From Aquabacterium sp. (GTDB taxonomy: Bacteria > Pseudomonadota > Gammaproteobacteria > Burkholderiales > Burkholderiaceae_C): DNA of 35,390 nt. Below the pieces are notes generated by a model, which saw only the letters and a program-made list of their open reading frames with translations, was not told the origin of the DNA and did no database searches. The position numbers and the translations under genes are program-made. The stretch spans positions 1 to 35,390 of the forward strand of contig JAKLLB010000041.1 of NCBI GenBank assembly GCA_023150345.1, in the 5' to 3' direction. Shown piece by piece: positions 1 to 8,948 of this stretch (position 1 is the first letter of the stretch; every line of letters starts with the position of its first letter).

Positions 1-1750
1 CGGTCGGTGCGGCGGCTGGACGCGAGGTGCTGCGGGCCTGGCTGATGGCGGCTTGTGCCGCCTCGGCCGGACGGCTCACGGTCGGCGCTGCGGCGGTGGC
101 TGGACGCGCAGGCTTTGCGGCCACGGTGGGGCGCGCCGCCGCTGCCGCCGGCCGGGCGGGAGGTGTGGGCGCCGAAGCCGCGGCCGTGACCGACGCCGCT
201 GTACCGGTGGCATCGACTCGGAACGACTGCACCACGCCGGCCAGGCGGGCCGCCTGCTCGCGCAGGCTTTCCGCTGCCGCGGCGGATTCTTCGACCAGCG
301 CGGCGTTCTGCTGCGTCATCTGGTCGAGCTGGCTGACCGCGCCGTTGACCTCGTGGATGCCGCGGCTTTGTTCCGCGGACGAAGCGCTGATCTCGCCGAT
401 GATGTCGGTGACCCGCTGCACGCTGGCCACGATCTCGCCCATCGTGCTGCCGGCGTCCTGCACCAGGCGCGAGCCGGCCTCGACGCGGTCGACGCTGGTG
501 CCAATCAGGGCCTTGATCTCGCGGGCGGCTTCGGCGCTGCGCTGGGCCAGCGAGCGCACCTCGCCGGCCACCACCGCGAAGCCGCGGCCCTGCTCGCCGG
601 CACGGGCGGCTTCCACCGCCGCATTGAGCGCCAGGATATTGGTCTGGAAGGCGATGCCGTCGATGACGCCGATGATGTCGGCGATCTTCTTGGAACTGGT
701 GTTGATCTCGTCCATGGTCGAGACCACCTGCGCCACCACCTCGCCGCCGCGCTGCGCCACATTGGACGCCGAGCTGGCGAGCTGATTGGCCTGCGCGGCT
801 GCATCTGCGCTCTGGCGCACTGTCTGCGTGATCTGCTGGATGTTGCTCGAGGCCTGCTGGAGGTTGGAAGCCGTCTGCTCGGTGCGCTGGCTCAGGTCCT
901 GGTTGCCCACGGCGACTTCGGAGCTGGCCGTCTGGATGGAGTCGGTCGACTCGCGCACCTGGCGCACGATGACGCGCAGGGCGTCGCGCATCTCGGCCAG
1001 CGATCGGGTGACCTGCCCCAGTTCGTCGTGGCGGGTCAGGTCGAGCTCGACCGTCAGGTCGCCGTGGCCGATGCGTCCTGCTGCATGTGTCAGTTCAGCC
1101 AGCGGGCGCCGGATCGACCGCACCAGGAAGAAGTTGCTGGTGGCGAGCGCGGCCACGATGAGCACCATCACGGCCGAAACACCCCACACGGTGCGCATGC
1201 GCTCGGCACCGACGGCCTCGCGCAGGGCGGTGGCACGCGCTTCCTGCGCCGCCAAATACTCACGCTGCAGCTGGCCATACGCGGCCACGGAGGGCTTGAC
1301 CTTGTCGTTGACGAGCGTGCGTGCGCCGTCGACGTTGCCGTCGGTGCGCAGCTTGCGGGCTTCGTCGCGCAACCCAATGTAGGTCTTGCGGGCGTCGGCC
1401 ACCCGGGCCAGCAGTGCCTTTTCGTCGGCAGTGTCGGCTGCGGCTTCGATCGCCTTCTGCAGTTCGGAAATGCGAGCCGTCGTGGCCTCGATGTCGGGCT
1501 TGAGGGTGGTGACCAGTGCATCGTCGGCGGTGGCGACGGTGGCCAGCACCCGTGCGGCGTTGGCTTCGGTCAGGCCCGCCCACTGGCTGGCATCGCGCAC
1601 TTTCTGCTGTTGCGATGCCTGGGCGGCGTTGGTGGCTTCCTGCGAGCGAATGGTGCGGATGCTGGAGGCGGTGGTCATGACCACCACCATCACGCCCAGC
1701 ACGATGGTGGGCAGCCACAGCCGCTGGGCGATCGAGAGCCCCTTCTTCAT
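1..1750 (-). CDS. Methyl-accepting chemotaxis protein, C-terminus cut by window edge
   Basis: This is a transmembrane chemoreceptor that signals to CheA through CheW. The frame opens at the ATG at 1750 and stays open to base 2, giving at least 583 residues, so the stop lies outside the window. An N-terminal transmembrane helix (about residues 10-30) precedes a periplasmic helical region of about 150 residues; a second membrane helix, a HAMP domain and a cytoplasmic coiled-coil signalling domain follow. The hairpin tip with [10 protein letters not shown] starts at residue 346, followed by the invariant region [20 protein letters not shown]. After the signalling domain comes an Ala/Pro-rich tail of at least 60 residues, longer than in the two sister receptors; such tails often carry a CheR/CheB-binding pentapeptide, but its end is not visible. 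It lies downstream of cheW and is probably cotranscribed with it. The sensed ligand is unknown. Confidence 0.93.
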   Translation of the reverse strand, partial: MKKGLSIAQRLWLPTIVLGVMVVVMTTASSIRTIRSQEATNAAQASQQQKVRDASQWAGLTEANAARVLATVATADDALVTTLKPDIEATTARISELQKAIEAAADTADEKALLARVADARKTYIGLRDEARKLRTDGNVDGARTLVNDKVKPSVAAYGQLQREYLAAQEARATALREAVGAERMRTVWGVSAVMVLIVAALATSNFFLVRSIRRPLAELTHAAGRIGHGDLTVELDLTRHDELGQVTRSLAEMRDALRVIVRQVRESTDSIQTASSEVAVGNQDLSQRTEQTASNLQQASSNIQQITQTVRQSADAAAQANQLASSASNVAQRGGEVVAQVVSTMDEINTSSKKIADIIGVIDGIAFQTNILALNAAVEAARAGEQGRGFAVVAGEVRSLAQRSAEAAREIKALIGTSVDRVEAGSRLVQDAGSTMGEIVASVQRVTDIIGEISASSAEQSRGIHEVNGAVSQLDQMTQQNAALVEESAAAAESLREQAARLAGVVQSFRVDATGTAASVTAAASAPTPPARPAAAAARPTVAAKPARPATAAAPTVSRPAEAAQAAISQARSTSRPAAAPT

Positions 1751-1855
1751 GGTGCAGATCCTGTCGGGGCGCTGGCGCGTGGCCATGCGCCCGGTATCAC
1801 ATCGAAATCAGCGGACGCAGCGGCGCCCGCACGCGAACGGCGGCGGGGCGCGGTC

Positions 1856-2377
1856 TCAATGTGTGGCCGCTTCCATCAGACCCATGTCGGCGCTGCTCAT
1901 CAGCGACTCGATGTCCATCAGGATCAGCATGCGCTCACCCACCGAGCCGATGCCGGTGATGTAGGAGGTGTCGATCGTCGCATTGGTGGCCGGAGCCGGG
2001 CGGATCGTCTCGCCGTTGAGCTCGATCACGTCGGAGACCGAGTCGACCACAGCACCGACCACGCGGCCCTTGACGTTCAGCACGATCACCACGGTGAAGT
2101 GGTTGTACTCGGCTGTCTCGCAGCCCAGCTTCAGGCGCAGGTCGACGATGGGGACGATCACGCCGCGCAGGTTCACCACGCCCTTGAGGAAGGCCGGTGC
2201 GTTGGCGATGCGGGTGGGCTGCTCGTAGGAACGGATCTCCTGCACGCGCAGGATGTCGATGCCGTACTCCTCGGCACCGAGTCGGAAGGTCAGGTACTCG
2301 CCGTTGCGGGCGACGGCGTGGGCGCGACGTGCGGCTTCCTGTTGCGCGATGCGCGACCCTTCTTGGATCATTTCCAT
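1856..2377 (-). CDS. cheW: CheW, chemotaxis adaptor
   Basis: The 173-residue protein is a single CheW/SH3-like domain that links MCP signalling tips to the P5 domain of CheA. The family pattern is clear: [22 protein letters not shown] near the start, [13 protein letters not shown] in the middle and [10 protein letters not shown] after it. An N-terminal helix of about 25 residues precedes the domain. The ATG at 2377 has an AAGGA ribosome site about 8 bases upstream. The gene lies between two MCP genes, and a sigma-28-like promoter (2430-2457) sits just upstream, so cheW and the following MCP can probably be transcribed apart from the cheA part of the cluster. Confidence 0.97.
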   Translation of the reverse strand: MEMIQEGSRIAQQEAARRAHAVARNGEYLTFRLGAEEYGIDILRVQEIRSYEQPTRIANAPAFLKGVVNLRGVIVPIVDLRLKLGCETAEYNHFTVVIVLNVKGRVVGAVVDSVSDVIELNGETIRPAPATNATIDTSYITGIGSVGERMLILMDIESLMSSADMGLMEAATH

Positions 2378-2429
2378 GGTGTCAGTCCTTGGTGTGAGGC
2401 GGGGGGCGCCGACCGGCCCTTCCCAGTAG

Positions 2430-2457
2430 GTATCGGCAGCTGGTCGGCGAACTGAAG
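2430..2457 (-). promoter_or_regulatory. Candidate sigma-28 (FliA) promoter of cheW-mcp
   Basis: On the minus strand CTTCAG (2452-2457) is followed after 14 bases by GCCGATAC (2430-2437), matching the FliA -10 consensus GCCGATAA in 7 of 8 positions. It lies in the short gap between the MCP stop and the cheW start, with its -10 box 53 bases from the ATG. The same CTTCAG-N14-GCCGATA layout occurs upstream of the HDOD gene. Confidence 0.5.
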
Positions 2458-2467
2458 GGTGTGGCTT

Positions 2468-4027
2468 TCAGGCAGCAACTGTGAGGCGGAACGTGCCCAC
2501 GACTTCCGAGAGCCGGCGGGCCTGGTCTTTCAGGCTCTCGGCGGCGGCGGCAGACTCCTCCACCAGCGCGGCGTTCTGCTGCGTCATCTGGTCGAGCTGC
2601 ACCACGGTGCCGTTGACCTGGCTGATGCCGCTGCTTTGCTCGCTCGCCGAAGCGCTGATCTCGCCGATGATGTCGGACACCCGCTGCACGCTGGCCACGA
2701 TCTCGCCCATCGTGCTGCCGGCGTCCTGCACCAGGCGCGAGCCGGCCTCGACGCGGTCGACGCTGGTGCCGATCAGGGCCTTGATCTCGCGGGCGGCTTC
2801 GGCGCTGCGCTGGGCCAGCGAGCGCACCTCGCCGGCCACCACCGCGAAGCCGCGGCCCTGCTCGCCGGCACGGGCGGCTTCCACCGCCGCGTTGAGCGCC
2901 AGGATGTTGGTCTGGAAGGCGATGCCGTCGATGACGCCGATGATGTCGGCGATCTTCTTGGAACTGGTGTTGATCTCGTCCATGGTCGAGACCACGCGGC
3001 TGACCACGTTGCCGCCGCGCTCGGCCACCTGCGCAGCGCTGGCGGCCAGCTGATTTGCGGTGGACGCCGCATCGGCACTTTGCCGCACCGCGCCGGTGAG
3101 CTGCTCCATCGAGCTGGCCGTCTGCTGCAGGCTGGTGGCGGTCTGCTCGGTGCGCTGGCTCAGGTCCTGGTTGCCCACCGCCACTTCGGTGCTGGCGACC
3201 TGGATGCTCTCGGACGCCTGGCGCACCTGCCCCACGATCCGGGACAGCGACTGCTGCATCCGTGCGAGCGACCGCATCATGTCGGCCGCCTCGTCGGTGC
3301 CGGCGGTGTCCGGCGCGTGCTGCAGGTCGCCGCTGGCGATGATGTCGGCAAAGGCACAGGCCTGCTGCACCGGTGTGACCACGGAGTGCGCGATCCGCCA
3401 GGCTGCCAGCACGCCTGCGGCCAGGCACACCACAGAGCCGACGACCAGCACGGCGAAGATGGCCGCGATCATCGACTCGACCTTTTCGAACACCGCGGCG
3501 CTCTTGGTCGCGAGATTCGTTTCGATGTTGGCCAGCAGGGCCGCAGCCCCCTGGTAGCCCTTGTCGCCGGCCTTCAGGTCGGTGAAGGCGTCCTTGGCCT
3601 CGGCGTAGCCGTTGGTCAGCAGCTTGGCAGCCACCGGCTCCACGGCCTTGCGGTAGTCGGCGATGTGCGTGCGGAACGCGGCCAGGTTGTTGCGTTGCTC
3701 GTCGGTGACGGCCAGCGGCTCGAACTCCTTCATGCCCTTGTCGAGCGCGGTCATCGACTCGTCGAACGTGGCCTTGGCGCGCCGCATGTCCTCGTCGTTG
3801 AAGATCGAGGCAATCATGGTGGCGGCGGCGCCGTTGGCCTGCAGCAGCTTGGCCTTGCCCAGCGAGGCCACGGTGTTGGCCGGGATGAGCTGGTTCGTGA
3901 TCCCGTACAGGCCCTTCTGGGCCACGTACAGCCCGAAGCCGGCAATGCCCACCAGCACGGTGGACATCAGCAGCAGCGCGCCAAAGCCGGCCAGCAGGCG
4001 ATTGCGGATGCGAAGCGTGCGTAACAT
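2468..4027 (-). CDS. Methyl-accepting chemotaxis protein (519 aa)
   Basis: This chemoreceptor has an N-terminal membrane helix (about residues 11-35), a four-helix-bundle-like periplasmic sensor (about 36-185), a second membrane helix (about 186-212), HAMP and a cytoplasmic signalling hairpin. The tip region [16 protein letters not shown] and the segment through [19 protein letters not shown] are almost identical to the sister receptors. It ends in FRLTVAA with no NWETF-like CheR/CheB tether, so adaptation would need a receptor that has one. A GGAG site lies 7 bases before the ATG. It is the middle of three MCPs in the operon, 42 bases after the previous one. The ligand cannot be told from sequence. 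Confidence 0.95.
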   Translation of the reverse strand: MLRTLRIRNRLLAGFGALLLMSTVLVGIAGFGLYVAQKGLYGITNQLIPANTVASLGKAKLLQANGAAATMIASIFNDEDMRRAKATFDESMTALDKGMKEFEPLAVTDEQRNNLAAFRTHIADYRKAVEPVAAKLLTNGYAEAKDAFTDLKAGDKGYQGAAALLANIETNLATKSAAVFEKVESMIAAIFAVLVVGSVVCLAAGVLAAWRIAHSVVTPVQQACAFADIIASGDLQHAPDTAGTDEAADMMRSLARMQQSLSRIVGQVRQASESIQVASTEVAVGNQDLSQRTEQTATSLQQTASSMEQLTGAVRQSADAASTANQLAASAAQVAERGGNVVSRVVSTMDEINTSSKKIADIIGVIDGIAFQTNILALNAAVEAARAGEQGRGFAVVAGEVRSLAQRSAEAAREIKALIGTSVDRVEAGSRLVQDAGSTMGEIVASVQRVSDIIGEISASASEQSSGISQVNGTVVQLDQMTQQNAALVEESAAAAESLKDQARRLSEVVGTFRLTVAA

Positions 4028-4069
4028 GGGTGACTCCGGTTAGGGGCTGGAGGACGGAAGGTGCGGTGA

Positions 4070-5641
4070 TCAGTGCGTGGCCAGGCGGAATGCACTGACC
4101 GCATCGCTCAAACGGTGTGCCTGTTCGCGCAGGCTCTCTGCGGCTGCGGCCGACTCCTCGACCAGCGCGGCGTTCTGCTGCGTCATCTGGTCGAGCTGCA
4201 CCACCGCGCCGTTGACATGATTGATGCCGCTGCTTTGCTCGGTGGCTGCCGCACTGATCTCGCCGATGATGTCGGTGACCCGCTGTACGCTCGCCACGAT
4301 TTCGTTCATGGTGCTGCCGGCGTCCTGCACCAGCCGTGCGCCGGTCTCGACCTTGTCGACACTGGTGCCGATCAGGGCCTTGATCTCGCGGGCGGCCGAG
4401 GCGCTGCGCTGGGCCAGCGAGCGCACCTCGCCGGCCACCACCGCGAAGCCGCGGCCCTGCTCGCCGGCACGGGCGGCTTCCACCGCCGCATTGAGTGCCA
4501 GGATGTTGGTCTGGAAGGCGATGCCGTCGATGACGCCGATGATGTCGGCGATCTTCTTGGAGCTGGTGTTGATCTCGTCCATGGTCGAGACCACCTGCGC
4601 CACCACCTCGCCACCGCGCTGCGCCACGCTGGAAGCCGAGCTGGCGAGTTGGTTGGCCTGCGCCGCCGAGTCGGCGCTGTGGCGCACGGTGCCGGTGAGC
4701 TGCTCGATCGAGCTGGCGGTCTGCTGCAGGTTGGACGCGGCATGTTCGGTGCGCTGGCTCAGGTCCGCGCTGCCGGTGGCCACCTCGGCACTGGCAGTCT
4801 GGATGCTTTCCGCGCTGTTGCGGATCTGGCCCACCAGCGTGCGCAGACTGCCCTGCATGGCATCCAGGCTGCGCAGCAGGTCGGCGGGCTCGTCGCGGCC
4901 ATGCGTGTCCACGTGGCCGGTGAGGTTGCCCGCCGCGATGGCCTGCGCCAGGGCATTGGCATGGCGCATGGGGGCAAGGATGGAAGCAGAGTTGGCCAGG
5001 GTCAGGGGCACCACCAGTACCAGGGCTACAGCCAGGGCTGCCGAGAACGCGATCAAAGCCTGTTTCACCGAAGCTGCGGATTGCTCGCGCGCCTGGCCTT
5101 CGAGGCGGGTGACCTCGGCGCGAAGCGCAGCGATCGACTTCTCGGCCGCATGGGCCTGCTCCTTGGCCTTGGCCGCCGCCTTGTTGGCCCCGGTGGCCGA
5201 GTCATAGGCGGTGGCCTCGATCTGCTTGATCACATGCTCGAACGTACCGGTGTACGCCGCCAACTGCGCGTCCAGGGTCTCGACCAACTTGGGGTCCAGG
5301 CCGAGGGTGGACTCCTTCAGGCTCTTGAGCTCGGCACGCACCATGCGGGCCGCCTCATGCCAGCGGTCGCGGTAGCGCGCCACCTCGGCCGGCTGCTCGT
5401 AGCCGATGAGCATGTCCTTTTCATAGCGCCGCAGATGACCGGCCTGCTCGGTGACGGCCAGCAGGTGTGCGGCTGCGTCGCCACTGGCCGCGATGTAGGC
5501 GCCGCTCAGCGACTGGATGCGGAACATGCCCACCAGACCGGCACCGCCCACCAAGGCCAGCAGCGCCACCACCAACACGATCGCGCCCAGCATGCGCAGG
5601 CGGATCGTGAAGCCGCGCAGCATCGAAACCGTGATGTTCAT
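4070..5641 (-). CDS. Methyl-accepting chemotaxis protein (523 aa)
   Basis: This chemoreceptor directly follows cheA. The start [18 protein letters not shown] leads into the first membrane helix (about residues 18-40). A periplasmic helical domain with many charged residues (about 41-190) follows, then a second membrane helix (about 195-218), HAMP and the signalling hairpin containing [17 protein letters not shown]. The sensor shares little with the other two MCPs, whereas the signalling core is nearly the same, so the receptors probably sense different inputs and use the same CheA/CheW arrays. The C-terminus ends AFRLATH without a pentapeptide tether. It lies 58 bases after the cheA stop. Confidence 0.95.
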   Translation of the reverse strand: MNITVSMLRGFTIRLRMLGAIVLVVALLALVGGAGLVGMFRIQSLSGAYIAASGDAAAHLLAVTEQAGHLRRYEKDMLIGYEQPAEVARYRDRWHEAARMVRAELKSLKESTLGLDPKLVETLDAQLAAYTGTFEHVIKQIEATAYDSATGANKAAAKAKEQAHAAEKSIAALRAEVTRLEGQAREQSAASVKQALIAFSAALAVALVLVVPLTLANSASILAPMRHANALAQAIAAGNLTGHVDTHGRDEPADLLRSLDAMQGSLRTLVGQIRNSAESIQTASAEVATGSADLSQRTEHAASNLQQTASSIEQLTGTVRHSADSAAQANQLASSASSVAQRGGEVVAQVVSTMDEINTSSKKIADIIGVIDGIAFQTNILALNAAVEAARAGEQGRGFAVVAGEVRSLAQRSASAAREIKALIGTSVDKVETGARLVQDAGSTMNEIVASVQRVTDIIGEISAAATEQSSGINHVNGAVVQLDQMTQQNAALVEESAAAAESLREQAHRLSDAVSAFRLATH

Positions 5642-5699
5642 CGTGGCTCTCCCGGCGCAGGTGCTGCCAGAGCGGCCCCGCGCAACCGTCGTGGAGGGA

Positions 5700-7820
5700 T
5701 CAGTGGCGCGTGCGGCGCACCAGGCTGCCGATGTCGAGGATCAGCGCAACCCGGCCGTCGCCCATGATGGTGGCGCCCGAGACATCGTTGACCCTGCGGT
5801 AGTTGGCTTCGAGGTTCTTGACCACCACCTGTTGTTGGCCGAGCAGCTCATCGACGAGCAGCGCCACGCGCTGGCCCTCGGCCTCGACCACGACCATGAT
5901 GTTGCTCACATGCTCGAAGTCGAAGCGCGGCACCTCGAACACTTTCTCAAGGTCGATCACCGGCATGTACTCTTCGCGCACCTGCACCACGCGGCCGGTC
6001 GTGCCGATGGTCTTGATCATGCCGTTCTGAACCTGGAACGACTCGACCACCGAGCCCAGCGGCAGGATGTAGCACTCGTCGCCGACGCCCACGCTCATGC
6101 CGTCCATGATGGCCAAGGTGAGCGGCAGGCGCACCTTGACGCTCATGCCGTAGCCCTCGGCCGAATCGATCTCAACCGAGCCGCCGAGCGACAGGATGTT
6201 CTTCTTCACCACGTCCATGCCCACGCCGCGTCCGGAGACATCGGTCACTTCGTCGGCGGTGGAGAAGCCGGGCGCGAAGATGAGGTTCCAGCACTCCTGG
6301 TCGGTCATCGAGTCGGGAGCGTCGATGCCCTTCTCGCGGGCCTTGGCGATGAGTTTCTGGCGGTTCAGGCCACGGCCGTCGTCGCGCACCTCGATGACGA
6401 TGCTGCCGCCCTGGTGCTGTGCCACCAGGGTGATCGTGCCGGTTTCGGGCTTGCCCTTGGCCGCACGGTCGGCAGGCAACTCGATGCCGTGGTCGCAGCT
6501 GTTGCGCACCAGGTGGGTCAGCGGGTCGGTGATCTTCTCGACCATGCCCTTGTCGAGTTCGGTGGCCTCACCCACGGTCACCAGTTCGACCTTCTTGGAC
6601 AGCTTGGCGGCCAGGTCGCGCAGCATGCGCGGGAAGCGGTTGAAGACCATCGACATCGGAATCATCCGGATCGACATCACCGCTTCCTGCAGGTCGCGCG
6701 TGTTGCGCTCCAGGTCGGCCAGGCCCGAGGTCATCTGTTGGTACAGGCCGGCGTCGATGCCCTTGCTGTTCTGCGCCAGCATGGCCTGCGTGATGACGAG
6801 CTCTCCCACCAGGTTGATGAGCTGGTCGACCTTCTCGACGGATACACGCAGCGTGGCGGAGTCCAGCCCGGCGCCTTTGGGTTCGACCTTCGGCGCGGCC
6901 TTGGGTGCCGCGGTGGCCTTGGGTGCGTCGGTCGCAGCGGCCACCGGTTCGGCGGGGGCGGGCGCCGCTGCCGAACCCGGCGATCCGGGTGCGTCGTCGA
7001 AGAAGCCGTAGCCCGGGTCGGTACTCGGGGCCTCGGGCGGCGGCGCGCCGGGCGCTCCCTCGTGGAAGCCGTAGCCCAGTCCCAGCGGCTCCAGTCGCAC
7101 CGATTCGCGCGGCACGTGGAACGTGAACAGATCCAGCAACTCGCTGTCGCTGCTGGCCGTCGTGATCTTGAAGCGGCGCATGCCGTCGGAGCCACGGCCG
7201 GCGTCCAGCGGCTCGATGGTGCCCAAGCCGGTGATCTCCTTGAACAGGTCCACCAGGTTGTCAGCCATGCTCATGTCGGGCAGTTCGCCCACCGTGAGCT
7301 CGAGCAGGCGCACATCGTTTTTCAACGATGCCGCCGCGGGGGCTGGTGCCTCGGCCGAGGCATGGACCACGGGCGCATTGGCCGGCGTGTCGACCGTGCC
7401 GCCGTCGCACAGGGTCTTGATGCTGAACAGCAGCTCGGTGGTGTCGATCACGCCGCCGCCCGAGCCCTGGTGCCGTGCCAGCAGTGCCTTGAGGGCATCG
7501 CCAGCGGCCAGCAGCACATCGACCATCTGGGCAGTGGGCTTGAGTTCGTGGCGACGCAGCTTGTCGAGCAGCGCCTCCATCTGGTGCGTGAGTTCGGCCA
7601 CGTCCGTGAAGCCGAAGGTGGCGGCGCCACCTTTGACCGAGTGGGCGCAGCGGAAGATGGCGTTGAGTTCCTCGTCGTCGGCGGCGGTGACGTCGATCTC
7701 GAGCAGCATCTGCTCCATCGACTCCAGGTTCTCGCCGGCCTCTTCGAAGAAGACCTGGAAGAACTGGCTCAGGTCGATGCCAGCGGACATGTGCGCGCCG
7801 TCGTTGCTCGTATCTGCCAT
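5700..7820 (-). CDS. cheA: CheA, chemotaxis histidine kinase
   Basis: The 706-residue cytoplasmic kinase autophosphorylates on the P1 histidine and passes phosphate to CheY. P1 carries His60 in [16 protein letters not shown]2-like CheY-docking region (about 145-220) follows, then a Pro/Ala/Gly-rich linker with two copies of a GYGF motif ([10 protein letters not shown] and [10 protein letters not shown]). P3 dimerisation starts near [18 protein letters not shown]. The P4 ATPase shows the N box [12 protein letters not shown], the G1 box DDGRGL and the G2 box [11 protein letters not shown]5 is a CheW-like domain ending at [13 protein letters not shown]. All catalytic boxes are intact. The gene sits 46 bases after cheY and precedes the first MCP. 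Confidence 0.98.
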   Translation of the reverse strand: MADTSNDGAHMSAGIDLSQFFQVFFEEAGENLESMEQMLLEIDVTAADDEELNAIFRCAHSVKGGAATFGFTDVAELTHQMEALLDKLRRHELKPTAQMVDVLLAAGDALKALLARHQGSGGGVIDTTELLFSIKTLCDGGTVDTPANAPVVHASAEAPAPAAASLKNDVRLLELTVGELPDMSMADNLVDLFKEITGLGTIEPLDAGRGSDGMRRFKITTASSDSELLDLFTFHVPRESVRLEPLGLGYGFHEGAPGAPPPEAPSTDPGYGFFDDAPGSPGSAAAPAPAEPVAAATDAPKATAAPKAAPKVEPKGAGLDSATLRVSVEKVDQLINLVGELVITQAMLAQNSKGIDAGLYQQMTSGLADLERNTRDLQEAVMSIRMIPMSMVFNRFPRMLRDLAAKLSKKVELVTVGEATELDKGMVEKITDPLTHLVRNSCDHGIELPADRAAKGKPETGTITLVAQHQGGSIVIEVRDDGRGLNRQKLIAKAREKGIDAPDSMTDQECWNLIFAPGFSTADEVTDVSGRGVGMDVVKKNILSLGGSVEIDSAEGYGMSVKVRLPLTLAIMDGMSVGVGDECYILPLGSVVESFQVQNGMIKTIGTTGRVVQVREEYMPVIDLEKVFEVPRFDFEHVSNIMVVVEAEGQRVALLVDELLGQQQVVVKNLEANYRRVNDVSGATIMGDGRVALILDIGSLVRRTRH

Positions 7821-7866
7821 GGCAGCAGTCTCCGGATAGCGGTGTCGAATGTGATTGATGCGCAGG

Positions 7867-8229
7867 TCAGCGAATGACCTTGCCGATCACCTCGATCAGC
7901 TTCGCGGGGTCGAATGGCTTGACCAGCCAGCCCGTGGCACCTGCGGCACGACCTGCCTGCTTCATCTGGTCGCTGGACTCGGTGGTCAGGATCAGGATCG
8001 GCGTGGCCTTGAACTTCGGGTTCTCGCGCAGCTTCTTGGTCAGGCTGATGCCATCCATGCGCGGCATGTTCTGGTCGGTCAGCACGAGGTTGAAGTCGCG
8101 CTGGCTGGCCTTCTCCCAAGCGTCCTGCCCGTCGACGGCTTCGACGACGTTGAAGCCGGCGTTCTTCAGGGTGAACGTCACCATTTGACGCATGGAGGCG
8201 GAATCGTCGACGGCGAGGATAGAGTGCAT
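7867..8229 (-). CDS. cheY: CheY, chemotaxis response regulator
   Basis: This 120-residue stand-alone receiver domain binds FliM when phosphorylated and changes flagellar rotation. The acidic pair Asp8-Asp9, phospho-acceptor Asp52 in TDQNMPRMDG, the switch Thr at 82 or 83 (LILTTES) and Lys104 in LVKPFDP are all present. A GGAG ribosome site lies 7 bases before the ATG. It lies between a CheZ-like gene and cheA, which supports the chemotaxis assignment over a generic single-domain regulator. Confidence 0.97.
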   Translation of the reverse strand: MHSILAVDDSASMRQMVTFTLKNAGFNVVEAVDGQDAWEKASQRDFNLVLTDQNMPRMDGISLTKKLRENPKFKATPILILTTESSDQMKQAGRAAGATGWLVKPFDPAKLIEVIGKVIR

Positions 8230-8278
8230 CGCTTTCTCCGGGGGAATTCGTGAGGAGGTGGGGTCTTGACCGTGAAAC

Positions 8279-8743
8279 CTAGAACAGCTCGATCGAGCCG
8301 GCGTCCATTTCGTCCTGCGTGACGGGGTTCGGGCGCAGCGGTGCTTCTTCGATCACCGCGCAGCCTTCGTCGCCGTCGTCGCCCATGACGTCATAAGCCA
8401 GGCGATCGGCGCAGTTGCGCAACCGCCGTTGCAAGTGGGCAATCAACTGGGTGGACATGTCCTGGAACTGCAGCGCGGTGACCGCACCGCCCATGTGCTG
8501 CAAGGCTTCGTTGAGCGCGCCGGTGTCCAGCTCCGGATGCTCTGTGGCCAGGTTCTGCAATTTGCTCAGTTGCCCCGACACGCCATAGAAATGACCCATG
8601 AGCGTCTCGGTCGCGTCGGTCAACAACCGGGCCAGTCGCTCCAGGTCGTTATTGGCCACCATCAGGTTGTCCTGCACGTCCGCCGCGGTCAATAGCGGCA
8701 TCGTGGCGGTGGACACCAGCGGTGCTGTCTCGTTGTTCAACAT
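8279..8743 (-). CDS. Short CheZ-like protein, candidate CheY-P phosphatase
   Basis: The 154-residue mostly helical protein is first in the chemotaxis operon, 49 bases before cheY. The segment ALQFQDMSTQLIAHLQ puts Asp95 and Gln99 in a DxxxQ arrangement, the spacing of the catalytic Asp143 and Gln147 in the E. coli CheZ segment FQDLTGQ. The C-terminus, QDEMDAGSIELF, resembles the acidic tail of E. coli CheZ (recalled as DQVDDLLDSLGF) that binds CheY. It is about 60 residues shorter than canonical CheZ (about 210). I chose the ATG at 8743 because residues encoded upstream of it look like read-through of noncoding sequence. Function is inferred from motif and location; an unrelated helical chemotaxis protein is the alternative. 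Confidence 0.75.
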   Translation of the reverse strand: MLNNETAPLVSTATMPLLTAADVQDNLMVANNDLERLARLLTDATETLMGHFYGVSGQLSKLQNLATEHPELDTGALNEALQHMGGAVTALQFQDMSTQLIAHLQRRLRNCADRLAYDVMGDDGDEGCAVIEEAPLRPNPVTQDEMDAGSIELF

Positions 8744-8948
8744 CGTCGCTCCGGTTTTGAGGTCGAAGACCGGCCGTCGGAAGTCGGCTTGGTGACTGCA
8801 TTCTTCGGCACGGCGTGGGGAAATATTGAGCCGATCACGGCCGGAAAGGCCGGTCTTTTCCGCGCCAGGGCTCACGCTGAAGCCGTTGTGCCAGCGTTTG
8901 GCGTGGTCGCAGGCCCACGGTCAGGCCGCTCGCGCCATACTTGGACCC
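8744..8948. other. Divergent intergenic region between che operon and two-component pair
   Basis: This 205-base region separates the minus-strand che operon from the plus-strand kinase/regulator pair. It holds the candidate sigma-28 site and a 10-base inverted repeat, AAGACCGGCC at 8766-8775 and GGCCGGTCTT at 8848-8857, whose arms flank that site. No convincing sigma-70 promoter for the plus-strand genes was found. Confidence 0.5.
8802..8830 (-). promoter_or_regulatory. Candidate sigma-28 promoter of the che operon
   Basis: On the minus strand CTCAAT (8825-8830) is followed after 15 bases by GCCGAAGA (8802-8809), matching the -10 consensus GCCGATAA in 6 of 8 positions. The -10 box is 59 bases from the ATG of the first che gene. 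The match is weaker than those before fliD and fliS, but spacing and position fit. Confidence 0.35.

Noticed and set aside
53-5767. Long plus-strand open frames opposite the chemotaxis genes (up to about 800 codons).
   Set aside because: They are antisense shadows of high-GC MCP and CheA genes: the composition is rich in Arg, His and Gly, there are no domains, and the minus-strand frames show complete conserved families.
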